Of a stretch of DNA of 35,537 nt, positions 8,110-17,659 are shown piece after piece. This stretch comes from Granulicella sp. Lineage in GTDB: Bacteria > Acidobacteriota > Terriglobia > Terriglobales > Acidobacteriaceae. The notes below the pieces were generated by a model, which saw only the letters and a list, made by a program, of their open reading frames with translations, was not told the origin of the DNA and searched no databases. The position numbers and the translations under genes were made by a program. The stretch covers positions 117,672 to 153,208 of the forward strand of contig DAIDKF010000002.1 of assembly GCA_027450185.1 (NCBI GenBank), given 5' to 3'. Each line of letters begins with the position of its first letter. Within the stretch, counting starts at the first letter, position 1.

Positions 8110-10434
8110 TCATCGCAGAAGCTCGAAGGACGCGTGGTCTGTAGCATTCTCATCGTCGCCTACCCAAAGGTCGAAGGTGCCGGGCTCCATGCCCCAGTGA
8201 TGCGTTTCAGGGCTCCAGAAGCCTAGATCTTTGGTATCGAGTGAGAGAGTGACGGTGCGGGACTCGTGCGCTTCCAGAGAGATGCGGAGAAAGCCCTTGA
8301 GCTCACGAACCGGGCGTGAGGCGCTGCCGGCACGCTGGTGGGTATAGAGCTCCACAACCTCATCACCGGCGCGATCGCTGGTGTTGCGGACGTTGACGGA
8401 GACGGAGAGCGTTGCGCCGGCGCGAACAGACGGCTGAGCAATGCGCAGGTTGTCGATGGTGAAGGTGGAGTAGCTGAGGCCGTAGCCGAAGGGATACAGT
8501 GGTGCGCTGGAGCTGTCCCAGTAGCGGGTGTTGGGGGCTTCCGGGATCTGTGTAAGATTGCGCGCGTAGTTGATGGGAATCTGACCGACGCTGCGAGGCC
8601 ACGCTACGGTGAGTTTGCCGCCGGGGTTGGAGTCGCCGGAGAGCAGATCAGCGATCGCGTTGCCACCTTCGGTGCCGGGATACCAGGCTTCAAGGATAGC
8701 GGGGACGTGCTCGGAGGCCCAGGTGATGTTGAGAGGTCGGCCATTCAACAGGACCAGCACGATAGGTTTGCCGGTAGCAACGGCGGCCTCGAGAAGTTGT
8801 TCCTGCTTGCCAGGCAGGTCGAGGCTTGATCGCGAGGCACGCTCTCCGCTCATACTCTGCAACTCCCCGAGGACGAGGACGGCTACGTCGGACTGCTGGA
8901 TGAGGTCGATGGCATGATGGAACTCTGCGTCGCGTTCGGCCTCGGTCTTCAACGTGGGCTTGGGACTGGAGAACTGGTTGTCGAAGATCGAGGGCTGCTC
9001 ACGCTCAATCTCGACGCCCTTCGTGTAGAGAATGTTTGCGGTTGAGCCGAAGCGCCGCCGCATGCCTTCAAGAACGGTGACGGAGTCTGCGGGATGACCG
9101 GCCAGGGACCACGAACCCATGATGTCAGCCTTGGAGTCTGCCAGCGCGCCGATGACCGCGATAGTCTTGTACCTGTCGCCGAGGGGAAGAAGATTCCCCT
9201 GATCGCGGAGAAGCACAGCAGTCTTTGTCGCAATCGTGCGCTCGGTCCTGCGCTGCTCGGGCGTTACCATATGGGCCGCGGCTTGAGACGCATCGATGTA
9301 TGGGTTCTTGAAGAGGCCTAGCTTGTACTTGGCGACCAGAATGTCCCGAACCGCTGTATTGATCGTGGCCTCCGAGACGAGTCCCTTGCGGACCGCATCG
9401 GCGAGCGTATCGCGGAACGTGAAGCTGGACATCTCCATATCCACGCCTGCGTTGACGGCGCGGGCGGCAGCGTCTTCTTCGTCCCTGGCAAAGCCATGCG
9501 TGGTGAGGCTCTTTACGGCTGCCCAGTCGCTGACCACCATGCCATCAAACTTCCAGTCGTCGCGAAGCACGTCATGAAGCAGGTAGTGGTTACCCGCTGC
9601 GGGGACACCATTGAGATCCATGTAGGCGCTCATGATCGAACCTGCGCCCGCTTCAAGCGCCGCGTGGAAAGGAGGGAAGTAGACGTTCCAGAGCTGCTCG
9701 TCCGAGATGTTGGACTCTTCGTAATCGCGCCCGCCAAGGGCTGCGCCATAGCCGGCGAAGTGCTTCACGCAGGCCATAATGTGGTCGGGTGCGCCGAGGT
9801 AGCTGCCCTGGAAGCCTTTCACCTGCGCCGCGGCCATGCGGGAGCCGAGAAAGGGATCTTCGCCTGCGCCTTCCATGATGCGTCCCCAGCGCGGGTCGCG
9901 AGCGATGTCGACCATCGGAGCAAAGGTCCACTGGATGCCGGTGTAGCGAGCTTCGCGGGCAGCCATGGATTGCGCCAGCTCCACCACGTCGGGGTTCCAG
10001 CTCGAGGCGAGCGCGAGCGGGATCGGATAGATGGTGCGGAAGCCGTGTATGACGTCAAATCCGAAGAGTAGAGGAATGTGCAGCCGGCTCTGCTCCACCG
10101 CAATGTGCTGGAGATGGTTGATCTGCGCGGCGTCGGTGATGAAGAGAAAGGATCCTACGGAGCCATCGCGCGCCATCTCGTCGGCCGGACGAACAGGCTT
10201 GGAGTTGAGGGGAACCTGAGTCATCTGACCAATTTTTTCCGCGAGCGTCATCTTGCTGATCAGCTTGTCGGCGAAGACATCTGCCTCTTCGTCGGAGTTG
10301 GAGCGTGCAATGGGCTGGGTAACCTGGTGAGCGGATACCGGGTGGTTCGAAGCTGAGATGCCGCGTGCGGCAAGGACGGCGAGCAGGGAGATAGCAGATA
10401 CGATCAGCAAGTTTGGGAGGGACAGTGCCCGCAT
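8110..10434 (-). CDS. bglX: Periplasmic GH3 beta-glucosidase
   Basis: The product is 774 residues and matches BglX-type glycoside hydrolase family 3 enzymes from end to end. A signal segment (LPNLLIVSAISLLAVLAARG) precedes the TIM-barrel domain, with DVIHGFRTIYPIPL, the KHFAGYG motif (Lys224-His225) and the nucleophile Asp303 in VVSDWAAV. The alpha/beta sandwich domain and a C-terminal fibronectin-III-like domain (DEVVELYTHQ, PVRELKGF) follow. It removes terminal beta-linked glucose from oligosaccharides in the periplasm. The frame is open back to an ATG at 10542, but I chose 10434: it has GGAG 7 bases upstream and begins with the signal peptide, whereas 10542 sits inside the LacI operator. 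It is divergent from the LacI gene and presumably repressed by it. The call is secure; the exact substrate is not. Confidence 0.93.
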   Translation of the reverse strand: MRALSLPNLLIVSAISLLAVLAARGISASNHPVSAHQVTQPIARSNSDEEADVFADKLISKMTLAEKIGQMTQVPLNSKPVRPADEMARDGSVGSFLFITDAAQINHLQHIAVEQSRLHIPLLFGFDVIHGFRTIYPIPLALASSWNPDVVELAQSMAAREARYTGIQWTFAPMVDIARDPRWGRIMEGAGEDPFLGSRMAAAQVKGFQGSYLGAPDHIMACVKHFAGYGAALGGRDYEESNISDEQLWNVYFPPFHAALEAGAGSIMSAYMDLNGVPAAGNHYLLHDVLRDDWKFDGMVVSDWAAVKSLTTHGFARDEEDAAARAVNAGVDMEMSSFTFRDTLADAVRKGLVSEATINTAVRDILVAKYKLGLFKNPYIDASQAAAHMVTPEQRRTERTIATKTAVLLRDQGNLLPLGDRYKTIAVIGALADSKADIMGSWSLAGHPADSVTVLEGMRRRFGSTANILYTKGVEIEREQPSIFDNQFSSPKPTLKTEAERDAEFHHAIDLIQQSDVAVLVLGELQSMSGERASRSSLDLPGKQEQLLEAAVATGKPIVLVLLNGRPLNITWASEHVPAILEAWYPGTEGGNAIADLLSGDSNPGGKLTVAWPRSVGQIPINYARNLTQIPEAPNTRYWDSSSAPLYPFGYGLSYSTFTIDNLRIAQPSVRAGATLSVSVNVRNTSDRAGDEVVELYTHQRAGSASRPVRELKGFLRISLEAHESRTVTLSLDTKDLGFWSPETHHWGMEPGTFDLWVGDDENATDHASFELLR

Positions 10435-10666
10435 CGTAAGACTCCGGCAATCAGATATTCCATCCGTCGTGTCCTTGCAGGCAAAGACAGCCGCACAAAC
10501 GCCGTGCAGTGTTGCGACCAATAGAGTATCGATTTTAGACAAACGTTTGTTTCTGTGTCTATACAGAATGAATTGATCCTGTAAGTTGACTGCTCCGGCG
10601 CTGTCCGCTGCGCCGCACGACAGCTAAATTCCAGCCAATGCTCGTGAAGGCCATCTCCTAGTTGCT
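10435..10666. promoter_or_regulatory. Divergent control region, GH3 gene / LacI gene
   Basis: These 232 bases separate the start of the beta-glucosidase gene from the start of the LacI-family gene. They hold the perfect operator palindrome at 10539-10550, about 105 bases before the GH3 start codon. TATAGA-like sequence on the minus strand just outside the operator could be a -10 box, but the -35 match is poor. Confidence 0.55.
10539..10550. promoter_or_regulatory. LacI-family operator, perfect palindrome
   Basis: ACAAACGTTTGT is a perfect 12-base palindrome with the central CG dyad typical of LacI-family binding sites. It lies between the GH3 and lacI-type genes and matches 10 of 12 positions with the site at 2685-2696. 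Confidence 0.72.
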
Positions 10667-11767
10667 ATGCTGATACGAGGCACATTCGACCGTATGCGAA
10701 ACGTTCAAGGCACCGATCCGGCCGGCAAGGCAAAGGTAGGTCATGCTCGAAGGGTGAGCTTGAAGGACTTAGCTGCGCATCTAAACTTAAGTCCTTCCAC
10801 GATATCGTTTGTGCTGAATGACACACCGGGTCGATCCATCCCCGAACCAACGCGCGAGCGGATTCGAGCCGCGGCGATCGAGTTCAATTACAAACCCAAC
10901 ATGATTGCCAGGTCCCTGCTGGGAAAGCCTATGAGGAGTATCGGAATTCTACTGCCGGTACTGGGGGAGGGCTACCATTCGCAAGTCCTGTCGGGCATAG
11001 GCGACCTGCTGATGGAAGAGGGATACTTCTACTTCACAGTGCATCATCGGCATAAGGAGAGCCTGATCAAGGAGTATCCTGCGCTGCTACAGGCCAGAGG
11101 TGTGGACGGGATTCTGGCCATTGATACCAAGCTAACGAGTGCGTTGCCGTTGCCGACGGTATTGATCGCCGGGCATACGACGTTGCCCGAGGTTACGAAC
11201 GTTGTGTTGGACCATGAACTTGCCGCACGGCTGGCGTTGCAACACCTGTATGACCTTGGGCACCGCAAGATTGTATATATGAAGGGCCAGACAGTGAGTA
11301 CGGATACGGAGCTACGCTGGTCCGCGACGATGAAGGCCGCACGGGAGCTTGGGCTTACGGTTGATGCCCAGTTGACGATTCAATTGGCAAAGGATTCAAC
11401 TTCGCCAGAGATCAGTTATCCGGTCATTGATGATCTGCTTGAGAGACGGCAGAAGTTCACTGCGATCCTATCCTTCAACGATATTGCGGCGATGGGAAGT
11501 ATACGTGCGCTGCATGATTATGGATTGCAGGTGCCGCGTGATGTTTCGATCGTAGGCTTCGATGATATCCAGGCTGCGTCGTATCATGTGCCGAGTTTGA
11601 CGACGATTCGGCAGCCGTTGAAGCTGATGGGAAGTACCGCGGCGGCGGCCCTGCTGCGGCGCTTGGAGCATGAGGCACTGCCGCAGTTTATTACCGTAGA
11701 GCCGGAACTCATTGTTCGCGAGTCGACTGCTCGACTGGTGTCTCGGCATAAAGCTCGCGCGCGGTAG
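10667..11767 (+). CDS. LacI-family transcriptional regulator
   Basis: The product is 366 residues. The helix-turn-helix lies at about residues 29-52 (RVSLKDLAAHLNLSPSTISFVLN), followed by the hinge helix region NYKPNMIARSLLGKP and a periplasmic-binding-protein-like sensor domain with the usual motifs (GVDGILAID, VVLDHELAARLALQHL, FNDIAAMGSIRAL, SIVGFDDI, LTTIRQPLKLMGSTAA). It should repress sugar-utilisation genes until a glycoside inducer binds. Palindromic AAACGTTT sites upstream of the GH3 gene and the outer-membrane protein gene are likely targets. An in-frame ATG at 10694 could be the true start; neither has a strong ribosome-binding site. The last 184 bases overlap, on the opposite strand, the 3' end of the CRTAC1 gene. 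Confidence 0.92.
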   Translation: MLIRGTFDRMRNVQGTDPAGKAKVGHARRVSLKDLAAHLNLSPSTISFVLNDTPGRSIPEPTRERIRAAAIEFNYKPNMIARSLLGKPMRSIGILLPVLGEGYHSQVLSGIGDLLMEEGYFYFTVHHRHKESLIKEYPALLQARGVDGILAIDTKLTSALPLPTVLIAGHTTLPEVTNVVLDHELAARLALQHLYDLGHRKIVYMKGQTVSTDTELRWSATMKAARELGLTVDAQLTIQLAKDSTSPEISYPVIDDLLERRQKFTAILSFNDIAAMGSIRALHDYGLQVPRDVSIVGFDDIQAASYHVPSLTTIRQPLKLMGSTAAAALLRRLEHEALPQFITVEPELIVRESTARLVSRHKARAR

Positions 11768-13602
11768 GTATGCAATTCTGGTGACCACCACGGGGACGGC
11801 CGTGCCGCCCTGCTTGCCGGAGCAGCGGATACAACGAGAGTACCGTTCTGCTTGAGCGAGTAGAAGCGATCGGGCTGGATGTTGACGAAGGTTTGCGTGC
11901 CGCCGTTGGGCCACATCACCTCAACCTTGTCGATGATGCGTGCGCTGCCGATGCCGAAGTGCAGGTGTAAGTCGTCCTGGGAGAGATAACTGCCGCCGCT
12001 GCGAATCTCCTTGAGTTGCTGGAGATTGCCGGTGGTAATGCGGATGCGTGCGTTGAGGGCAAGACGGTTTCTGGGGCTTCCTTCCAGCGCGAAGCTGACC
12101 CACTGATGGGAAGGGTTCGGTTTGGATGCGAGGATCATGGGGGCGCCAACCAGATTTTCGACGACCAGATCCATGGCGCCGTTGTGGAAGAGGTCGCCGA
12201 TGGCCAGGCCTCGACTGACCTGCGGGATGCGGACGCTGCTGCCGGTCTCGGCTCCCATCTCGCGAAAGGTTCCGTTCTGCTGATTCATGTAGATGAGCTT
12301 AGGCTCGCGGTACGCTGTACCGGCCTTGACGTCGTCGACCTGCGGATAGACGTGGCCGTTAACGATGACGAGATCCTGCCAGCCGGAGTTATCAAGATCG
12401 ACGAAGGCATCGCCCCAACCGACGTAAGGAACGCTGGGCTGGGCGATGCCGGCCTCGTGTGACACGTCAGAGAAATTGAGATGGCCGTCATTGCGGTACA
12501 GTGTGGCGTACTCGTCGCTGAAGTGCGAAATAGCGATGCTCATGCGGCCAAGATTCAGGTAGTCGCCGACGGCAACGCCCATGTTCGCCTGCTCAAGGCC
12601 CTCGTCGCTGACGGCAACTCCGCTGTCGAGTGCTACGTCGTTGAAGTGGCCGGCTCCATCATTCCGATACAGATAGTTGGGCTCGCCATCGTTGGCAACC
12701 ACGAGATCGAGTTTTCCATTGTTCTCGAGATCTGACCATACGGCGCCCAGGCCGAAGTAGTTATTGGAGTCTTCGACGCCGGCCGCTTTGGAGACATCCG
12801 TGAAGGTGCCATTGCCGTTGTTGTGGTACAGCGAGTCTGGCGAGCCTTTGAGACCCCGCGGACCGCACTGCACCGCTACGTGGTGGTACTGGCAGGTGAC
12901 CTCCGACCCGAACTTCGGAAGATCGTTCATATCAAAATCGACGTAGTGAGGAACGAAGAGATCAGAGTTGCCATCGCCGTCGTAATCACCAAAGGTGACG
13001 CCTGTGGCCCATCCTTTGTCGACGTCGAGCCCGGCCGCCTTGGTAACGTCGGTGAAGGTGCCGTCGCCGTTGTTACGATACAGTACGACCCCGCCAAAGC
13101 AGCTCACAATGAGATCAGGAAGTCCGTCGTTGTTAAAATCACCAACGGCCGCACCCATGGCCCAGCAGGGATAGCCGACGCCTGCTTTGTCGGTAACGTC
13201 GGTAAACGTGCCGTCGTGATTGTTGTGGTACAGAGCGCTGCGCGCCTTTTTGCCGGCGAGCGCCATGGCGACGCTGGGGGCATTGGTGAAGTAGATGTCG
13301 GGCCAGCCATCGCCGTCATAGTCAATCAGCGCAACGCCCCCGCTCATGGACTCCACAATATATCGCTGGTCAAGGCTGGATAGATGCTCGAAGTGGACGT
13401 GGGTTGATGCAGTGATGTCGACGAGCTGGGGAACTTCAATCGGCTGTGCGGAAGGTGCAGACTTGGTTTGCGAAGCCTGACCGCGAGCGCTTGTATACAA
13501 GCAGAAGAAGGCTCCTGAAAGGATGCACACAGAGCAGACAACGGAGTGCAACCTATTCGGTAGGCGCCAGGCTGAGCACGCAGAACGCAGGAAACGATTC
13601 AC
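11584..13602 (-). CDS. CRTAC1-family secreted FG-GAP/ASPIC-UnbV protein with antisense C-terminal tail
   Basis: The product is 672 residues from a GTG at 13602, with GAGG about 7 bases upstream. An N-terminal signal segment (LHSVVCSVCILSGAFFCLYTSARGQA) precedes FG-GAP repeats with DxDxDG loops (DYDGDGWPDIYFTN, DFNNDGLPDLIVS, DYDGDGNSDLFVP, DLENNGKLDLVVAN). An ASPIC/UnbV domain begins near SHQWVSFALEG and ends at PDRFYSLKQNG. Residues after about 612 are read from the antisense strand of the LacI gene and look like non-coding sequence (Arg/Ser-rich), so the original stop may have been lost. The TPR gene 10 bases upstream is certainly in the same transcript. The function is as uncertain as for the paralogue at 4522-6288, with which it shares the SGGVAL(I/F)DYD opening motif. 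Confidence 0.85.
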   Translation of the reverse strand: MNRFLRSACSAWRLPNRLHSVVCSVCILSGAFFCLYTSARGQASQTKSAPSAQPIEVPQLVDITASTHVHFEHLSSLDQRYIVESMSGGVALIDYDGDGWPDIYFTNAPSVAMALAGKKARSALYHNNHDGTFTDVTDKAGVGYPCWAMGAAVGDFNNDGLPDLIVSCFGGVVLYRNNGDGTFTDVTKAAGLDVDKGWATGVTFGDYDGDGNSDLFVPHYVDFDMNDLPKFGSEVTCQYHHVAVQCGPRGLKGSPDSLYHNNGNGTFTDVSKAAGVEDSNNYFGLGAVWSDLENNGKLDLVVANDGEPNYLYRNDGAGHFNDVALDSGVAVSDEGLEQANMGVAVGDYLNLGRMSIAISHFSDEYATLYRNDGHLNFSDVSHEAGIAQPSVPYVGWGDAFVDLDNSGWQDLVIVNGHVYPQVDDVKAGTAYREPKLIYMNQQNGTFREMGAETGSSVRIPQVSRGLAIGDLFHNGAMDLVVENLVGAPMILASKPNPSHQWVSFALEGSPRNRLALNARIRITTGNLQQLKEIRSGGSYLSQDDLHLHFGIGSARIIDKVEVMWPNGGTQTFVNIQPDRFYSLKQNGTLVVSAAPASRAARPSPWWSPELHTYRARALCRDTSRAVDSRTMSSGSTVINCGSASCSKRRSRAAAAVLPISFNGCRIVVKLGT

Positions 13603-13612
13603 TGGATGCCCT

Positions 13613-14788
13613 CTATTTCCCTGGGCTCTGAGATGGAGAATCGCGGGTTTGATAGATGATCGTCAGCTTCTCGTGCATCGTCTTGTATTTTGAGTACGCA
13701 TCGAGTTCGCGTTTGACGTCCTCTGGACGGTGGAGTTTGCGGTAGACGGCACTCAGACGATAGTGCGCGAGGTAGTTCGAGGGATCCGCAGCGATAACCT
13801 GCTCCAGCAAGGGAGCGGCGGCGGAAGCATCCCCCTTTTCACTGAGGACGTTGGCCATGCCGATCTTTGCGTCCGCAGAGTTGGGTTGAAGTTTGAGCGC
13901 CTGCTGGTAGTCTTTTTGCGCTGCACCAAGGTCTCCGTTCTCCACTTCGATATCGCCCAGGCGGCTTGCAGCCTTGGCGTCCCCTGGGTCAGTAAGGACG
14001 GCGAGCCTGTACTGCTGCTCGGCCTCGTCGCGGAGACGCTGATCGTCGGATGCGTGCAGGGCCTCCGCCAGTTCGAAGTGAATACCGGGAAGATTGGGAT
14101 CGAGAGCCAGTGCTTCGCGAAGATTCTTGATGGTGCCTTGAAGGTCGTGTGTCCGCTGCAACTCATGCGCGATGGCTTGATGCAGTTGCGCCGACTCCGG
14201 TGCCGCAAGGGAGAGACTGAGCAGATCCTGGCTCATCATCTGCGCGTGAATACGATATGCGGCATACAGCAGAGTTGGGTCTGTAGGCTTGACGCGCAAG
14301 AGTTGAGAGATGAGATCAGAAGCTTTGTCCAGATCTTCGGTAGCCGTGTAACTCTCGATGAGTTGAAGTCCAACATCGATTTTGAGTTTCGGGTCTTCGA
14401 TGTGGGGAAAGGCCGATTCGAGGTCAAGGCGGCCCTGGTGATCGTCACCTGTTCTGCGTTCGGCAATGCCCAGCAATGATTGAATCTTCCAGAGATCAGG
14501 CTTCATCTGGATGGCTGTTCGTAGTTGTGGCAGCGCCTCGCTAAATTCTCCCTGGAAGAACAAGAGGACGCCCAGATTCGCGCGTGCGTCGAGATTCTTC
14601 GGATCAAGCAACACGACTGCCTGCAGCTCTGGGATTGCCTGCGCGGGCTTGCGTTCACTCAAATACTGCTTGGCCAGCCCCTCATGATGAGCAAGTTCGG
14701 CTTGTCTCGATGAGGCGGATTGTCCCTGGCCGAGAGCAGGAAGAACGAAGAGCGCGAACGCGAAATAGCCGGGCTTGCTGAGGCGCAT
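13613..14788 (-). CDS. Secreted tetratricopeptide-repeat protein
   Basis: The product is 391 residues. A signal peptide (MRLSKPGYFAFALFVLPALGQGQ) is followed by TPR units through most of the chain, including AIPELQAVVLLDPKNLDARANLG, AQKDYQQALKLQPNSADAKIG and AAPLLEQVIAADPSNYLAHYR. It is probably a periplasmic scaffold. The ATG at 14788 was chosen over the one at 14803 because AAGG lies just before it and the signal peptide starts there. It is the first gene of a tight two-gene unit with the CRTAC1 gene downstream (10-base gap). It repeats the CRTAC1-TPR pairing at 4.5-8.0 kb, though the two pairs differ in orientation. Confidence 0.85.
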   Translation of the reverse strand: MRLSKPGYFAFALFVLPALGQGQSASSRQAELAHHEGLAKQYLSERKPAQAIPELQAVVLLDPKNLDARANLGVLLFFQGEFSEALPQLRTAIQMKPDLWKIQSLLGIAERRTGDDHQGRLDLESAFPHIEDPKLKIDVGLQLIESYTATEDLDKASDLISQLLRVKPTDPTLLYAAYRIHAQMMSQDLLSLSLAAPESAQLHQAIAHELQRTHDLQGTIKNLREALALDPNLPGIHFELAEALHASDDQRLRDEAEQQYRLAVLTDPGDAKAASRLGDIEVENGDLGAAQKDYQQALKLQPNSADAKIGMANVLSEKGDASAAAPLLEQVIAADPSNYLAHYRLSAVYRKLHRPEDVKRELDAYSKYKTMHEKLTIIYQTRDSPSQSPGK

Positions 14789-14829
14789 GTCACCTTGAAT
14801 CATACTGATTTCTGAGTGGGCTTAAAGAG

Positions 14830-14858
14830 CGAAGGGACAACCGTAGGTCGTCCCTTCG
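14830..14858 (-). terminator. Putative terminator downstream of the TonB-dependent receptor
   Basis: CGAAGGGAC (14830-14838) pairs with GTCCCTTCG (14850-14858) across an 11-base loop, 17 bases beyond the receptor stop on the minus strand. The tail after the stem is CTCTTTAAG, so the T-run is weak. Confidence 0.45.
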
Positions 14859-14874
14859 GATTGAGAGGATCGGT

Positions 14875-17529
14875 TTAGAACTGGAGCCGCGCGCCTAACT
14901 GAATGGTGCGTGGTCCGCCCTGAATGCTGCCGTTGATCTGCTCGCCAGAGAATGCATTTTCTGGGTACGCTTGTCCCGGCTGTAGATTGCCGGTTGGGAG
15001 GTTGGTCTGAGGGAAGCCGAAGTTGGCATGGTTGAAGGCGTTGGTCGCATCGGCGCGGATCTGAAGTTTGACGGTTTTGTAGATGTCAAAGATCTTGCCC
15101 GCCGAGATGTTGACCAGCTCGATGCCAGGCCCGTAGAGACTGTTCCTTCTCACGTTTCCAAAGGTTCCATTGGCTGGCAGCGTGAACGCGGCTGGGTTAT
15201 ACCACTCCTGGATCGTACGTCCATTTCTGGGCCGCACCGGTATACCCGAATAGTTCGGGAACACCGAGCCAGCCTGGGCATAACTGGTAGCGCTCGTGGT
15301 CACGGTGAACGGCTGACCGCTGGTGAGTTGAATGGTGCTGGAGAGTTGATAGCCGCCAACCAATTCGTCGAGCAGATGATTATTGTTCAGGAATCTTCTT
15401 CCCCTGCCAAAGGGCAGTTCATAGACCACATTACCCTTGAAGGCATTGCGGACATCGAAGTTCGAATTGCTGTAATTGGCTCCAGGATTATTTGCAATCT
15501 GGTAGGGTTGCGCACCGGCACGGCCGCCCCATCCCGAAGAGTCCGCATCATCGAGGAAGTGAGACCAGGTGTAGTTGAAGTTGAACTCCAGGCCGGCTGA
15601 GAGGCGTCGCTGAACCGTCACCTGCAGCGAGTTGTAGTTGGAGATTGCATTGTTGGTGCTGCCGCCGATGCCCTGATAATTGGGATAGGGACGGAAGGAT
15701 ATATCGTTCGGAGATAAGTCAGCCTGGGGAATCTGGTTCAGGTCGGTTGGGAAGTTCAGATTGAACCCGTGGCTTGCCACATAGGCCACTTCAAACTCCA
15801 TGTTGGGTCCAATCTCATTTTGCGTCGACAGGTTCCACTGGTAGATCTCAGGATCGGGCGTATGGTACTGCGTGTAGGTGACGCCTTGACCATTGAAACG
15901 TGTTGGGCTGGTGGAGGCCGGCGTGTACGGTAGAGGTGCGCCGGTCTGGAAGTCCGTACCCGTACCACCAAGAATGGTGATAGGTTGAATGCCATTGGTC
16001 TGGTCGGCGATGCTGCCGGAGCTGCTGATAGCTGCTCCCATACCGCCGCCGTAGGTATCAAGGCTGAGGTTATAGGCATAGACTCCGAAGCCGCCGCGAA
16101 TGGTCATTCTGGGGTTAGGAAGATACGAGAACCCGAACCGCGGGAGAATGGTCGTGAAGGTTGTATCTTCCAGCGCGCCGCGTCCATTGGCCTTGGTGAC
16201 GCCGTACCAGTAGGCCCCGAGGGTGTTGGTGGCAGGGTTCAGTACCGTGGGATCGAAGACCGCTTCATTGCCATGGACTTCGCTCCATCCATGACGAATC
16301 TGATATCGGAGGCCGATATTGAGCGTGAGGTTAGGCTTCACCTTGTAGTCATCCTGGATGAACATCTGCGGACTCTTGAGGCGGGCGCCATACTCCGGTG
16401 AGACGCTCGCGTTCCAGTTCTGCGCTTCGCCGAGCAGGAAGTCAGCATAGTCGGCTCCAGTGGCTCCATTGGGGGAGGCCACTCCCGAACCATTGAGTGT
16501 CCAGTTCTGCGTGTACTGACCTGAGAACTGATAGGTGCCAGCGTTGGTGTTACCCCACGCCGTAGAGTCATCGCGGAAGAATTGCATCTCGCCGCCGAAG
16601 TGAAGAACGTGCTTCCCGATGATCATGGTCACTACGTCGGAAGGATCGAAGACGTGCTCTTTGTAGACCGCGTTGGCGCTTGGCTCAATCCACGCATAGG
16701 GGTAGTTGGTGATGAACTGGATGGCTGGAAAATCATCGGCTTTCGCCGCCTGCCAACCAAGCTGGCTGGCATAGCCTCTGTCGAGCGCCTGATCACTGTA
16801 GAAGTTTCCCTGATAGGTGTACCCCATCCGAGCTTCGTTGATGACGCGGGCGCTGATCGTCCAGACGTCGGACACCTGTGAGTTGTAGCTCTCCACGTCA
16901 CCGTTCTGGCAGCCGATTGGGCACGCAGAGACAACGCTGGGAAACACCGCGGGGTTATCACGGTTTGTCACCGAAGCGGTCAGGCGGTTGTGATGCGTAA
17001 TGTCGTAGTCCAGACGCCCAAAGTACTTGCGGAATGGATTCGGGCTCGGCTCCTTCGCGAAGAAGTTGTTCTGGATGATGCCGTTGTTATCGCTTCCGGG
17101 CAGGAAGATGCCACCGGGAATGTGGTTGCTGGGCGTTGGGTAGAACTTCTGGAAGTTTTGCGCAACCTTGTCCTGAAGAAATGCTGGAACCGCATTGGTA
17201 CCGTACTCGCTGAGGAAAGATTGCCGGACGGGGTACGGATTCCCCTTCGCATCGTGCGCTATGGTCTGCGTGGTGGGATCGTAGATCAGTGGCTGACCCG
17301 TAAAATCGCCCGACATGACCTGCGGGGTTGGGATGCTGTTGGTGCCACTGCTGCTTCCCTTGTTTACCGTCTGGTCGTAGTTGAAGAAGAAGAATGCCTT
17401 TTGCTTGAGGATCGGACCACCAATGGTTCCGCCAAAGTTGTCAAACCGAATGCGCGTCTTGGTTGACTGGTTCCCATAGAAACCAAACGGACTGCCGTTG
17501 AATGCGTCATTCTGAATGTGTGAGTAGGT
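14875..17529 (-). pseudogene. TonB-dependent receptor, 5'-truncated at the mobile-element boundary
   Basis: The frame codes for about 885 residues of an Oar/CarboxypepD_reg-type TonB-dependent receptor. Visible parts are the barrel (GGPILKQKAFFFFNYDQT, LTASVTNRDNP, MFIQDDYKVKPNLTLNIGLRY, IRADATNAFNHANFGFP) and a terminal beta-signal ending LGARLQF. Family members usually run to 1,100-1,200 residues. The signal peptide, carboxypeptidase-like domain and plug are all missing. Receptor-like sequence can be followed upstream of the first Met (17316) to about 17520-17530 (SHIQNDAFNGSPFGFYG), after which the frame continues as nonsense to a stop at 17635-17637. Without signal peptide and plug it cannot work as a transporter. 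It borders the mobile-element genes, so insertion or deletion at this point is the likely cause. A misassembly would give the same picture. Confidence 0.8.
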
Positions 17530-17659
17530 TTTTAGAACTTGCTGATTTATCGAGAGATAAATAGCCTGTTTTTGGCTGTGTAGGAACTGTGCAGGCGATT
17601 TCTCGATTTCTGTGCATTTCTCGAACGCAAGGCACTATTCTACAGGGACGATTCATAGC
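17530..17659. other. Boundary segment between the truncated receptor and the mobile element
   Basis: This AT-rich segment has no coding sequence. It holds a perfect inverted repeat ATTTATC/GATAAAT (17545-17562, 4-base loop), a small inverted repeat AGCC/GGCT (17563-17577), and a 9-base direct repeat ATTTCTCGA at 17598-17606 and 17616-17624. TCGAGA at 17550-17555 is the reverse complement of TCTCGA inside the direct repeat. Such arm-like repeats can mark a recombination (att) site. The second copy would lie outside the window. Confidence 0.4.

Noticed and set aside
10694-10710. AAACGTT near the start of the LacI gene as an auto-operator
   Set aside because: Only the core matches; the flanking bases are not palindromic.
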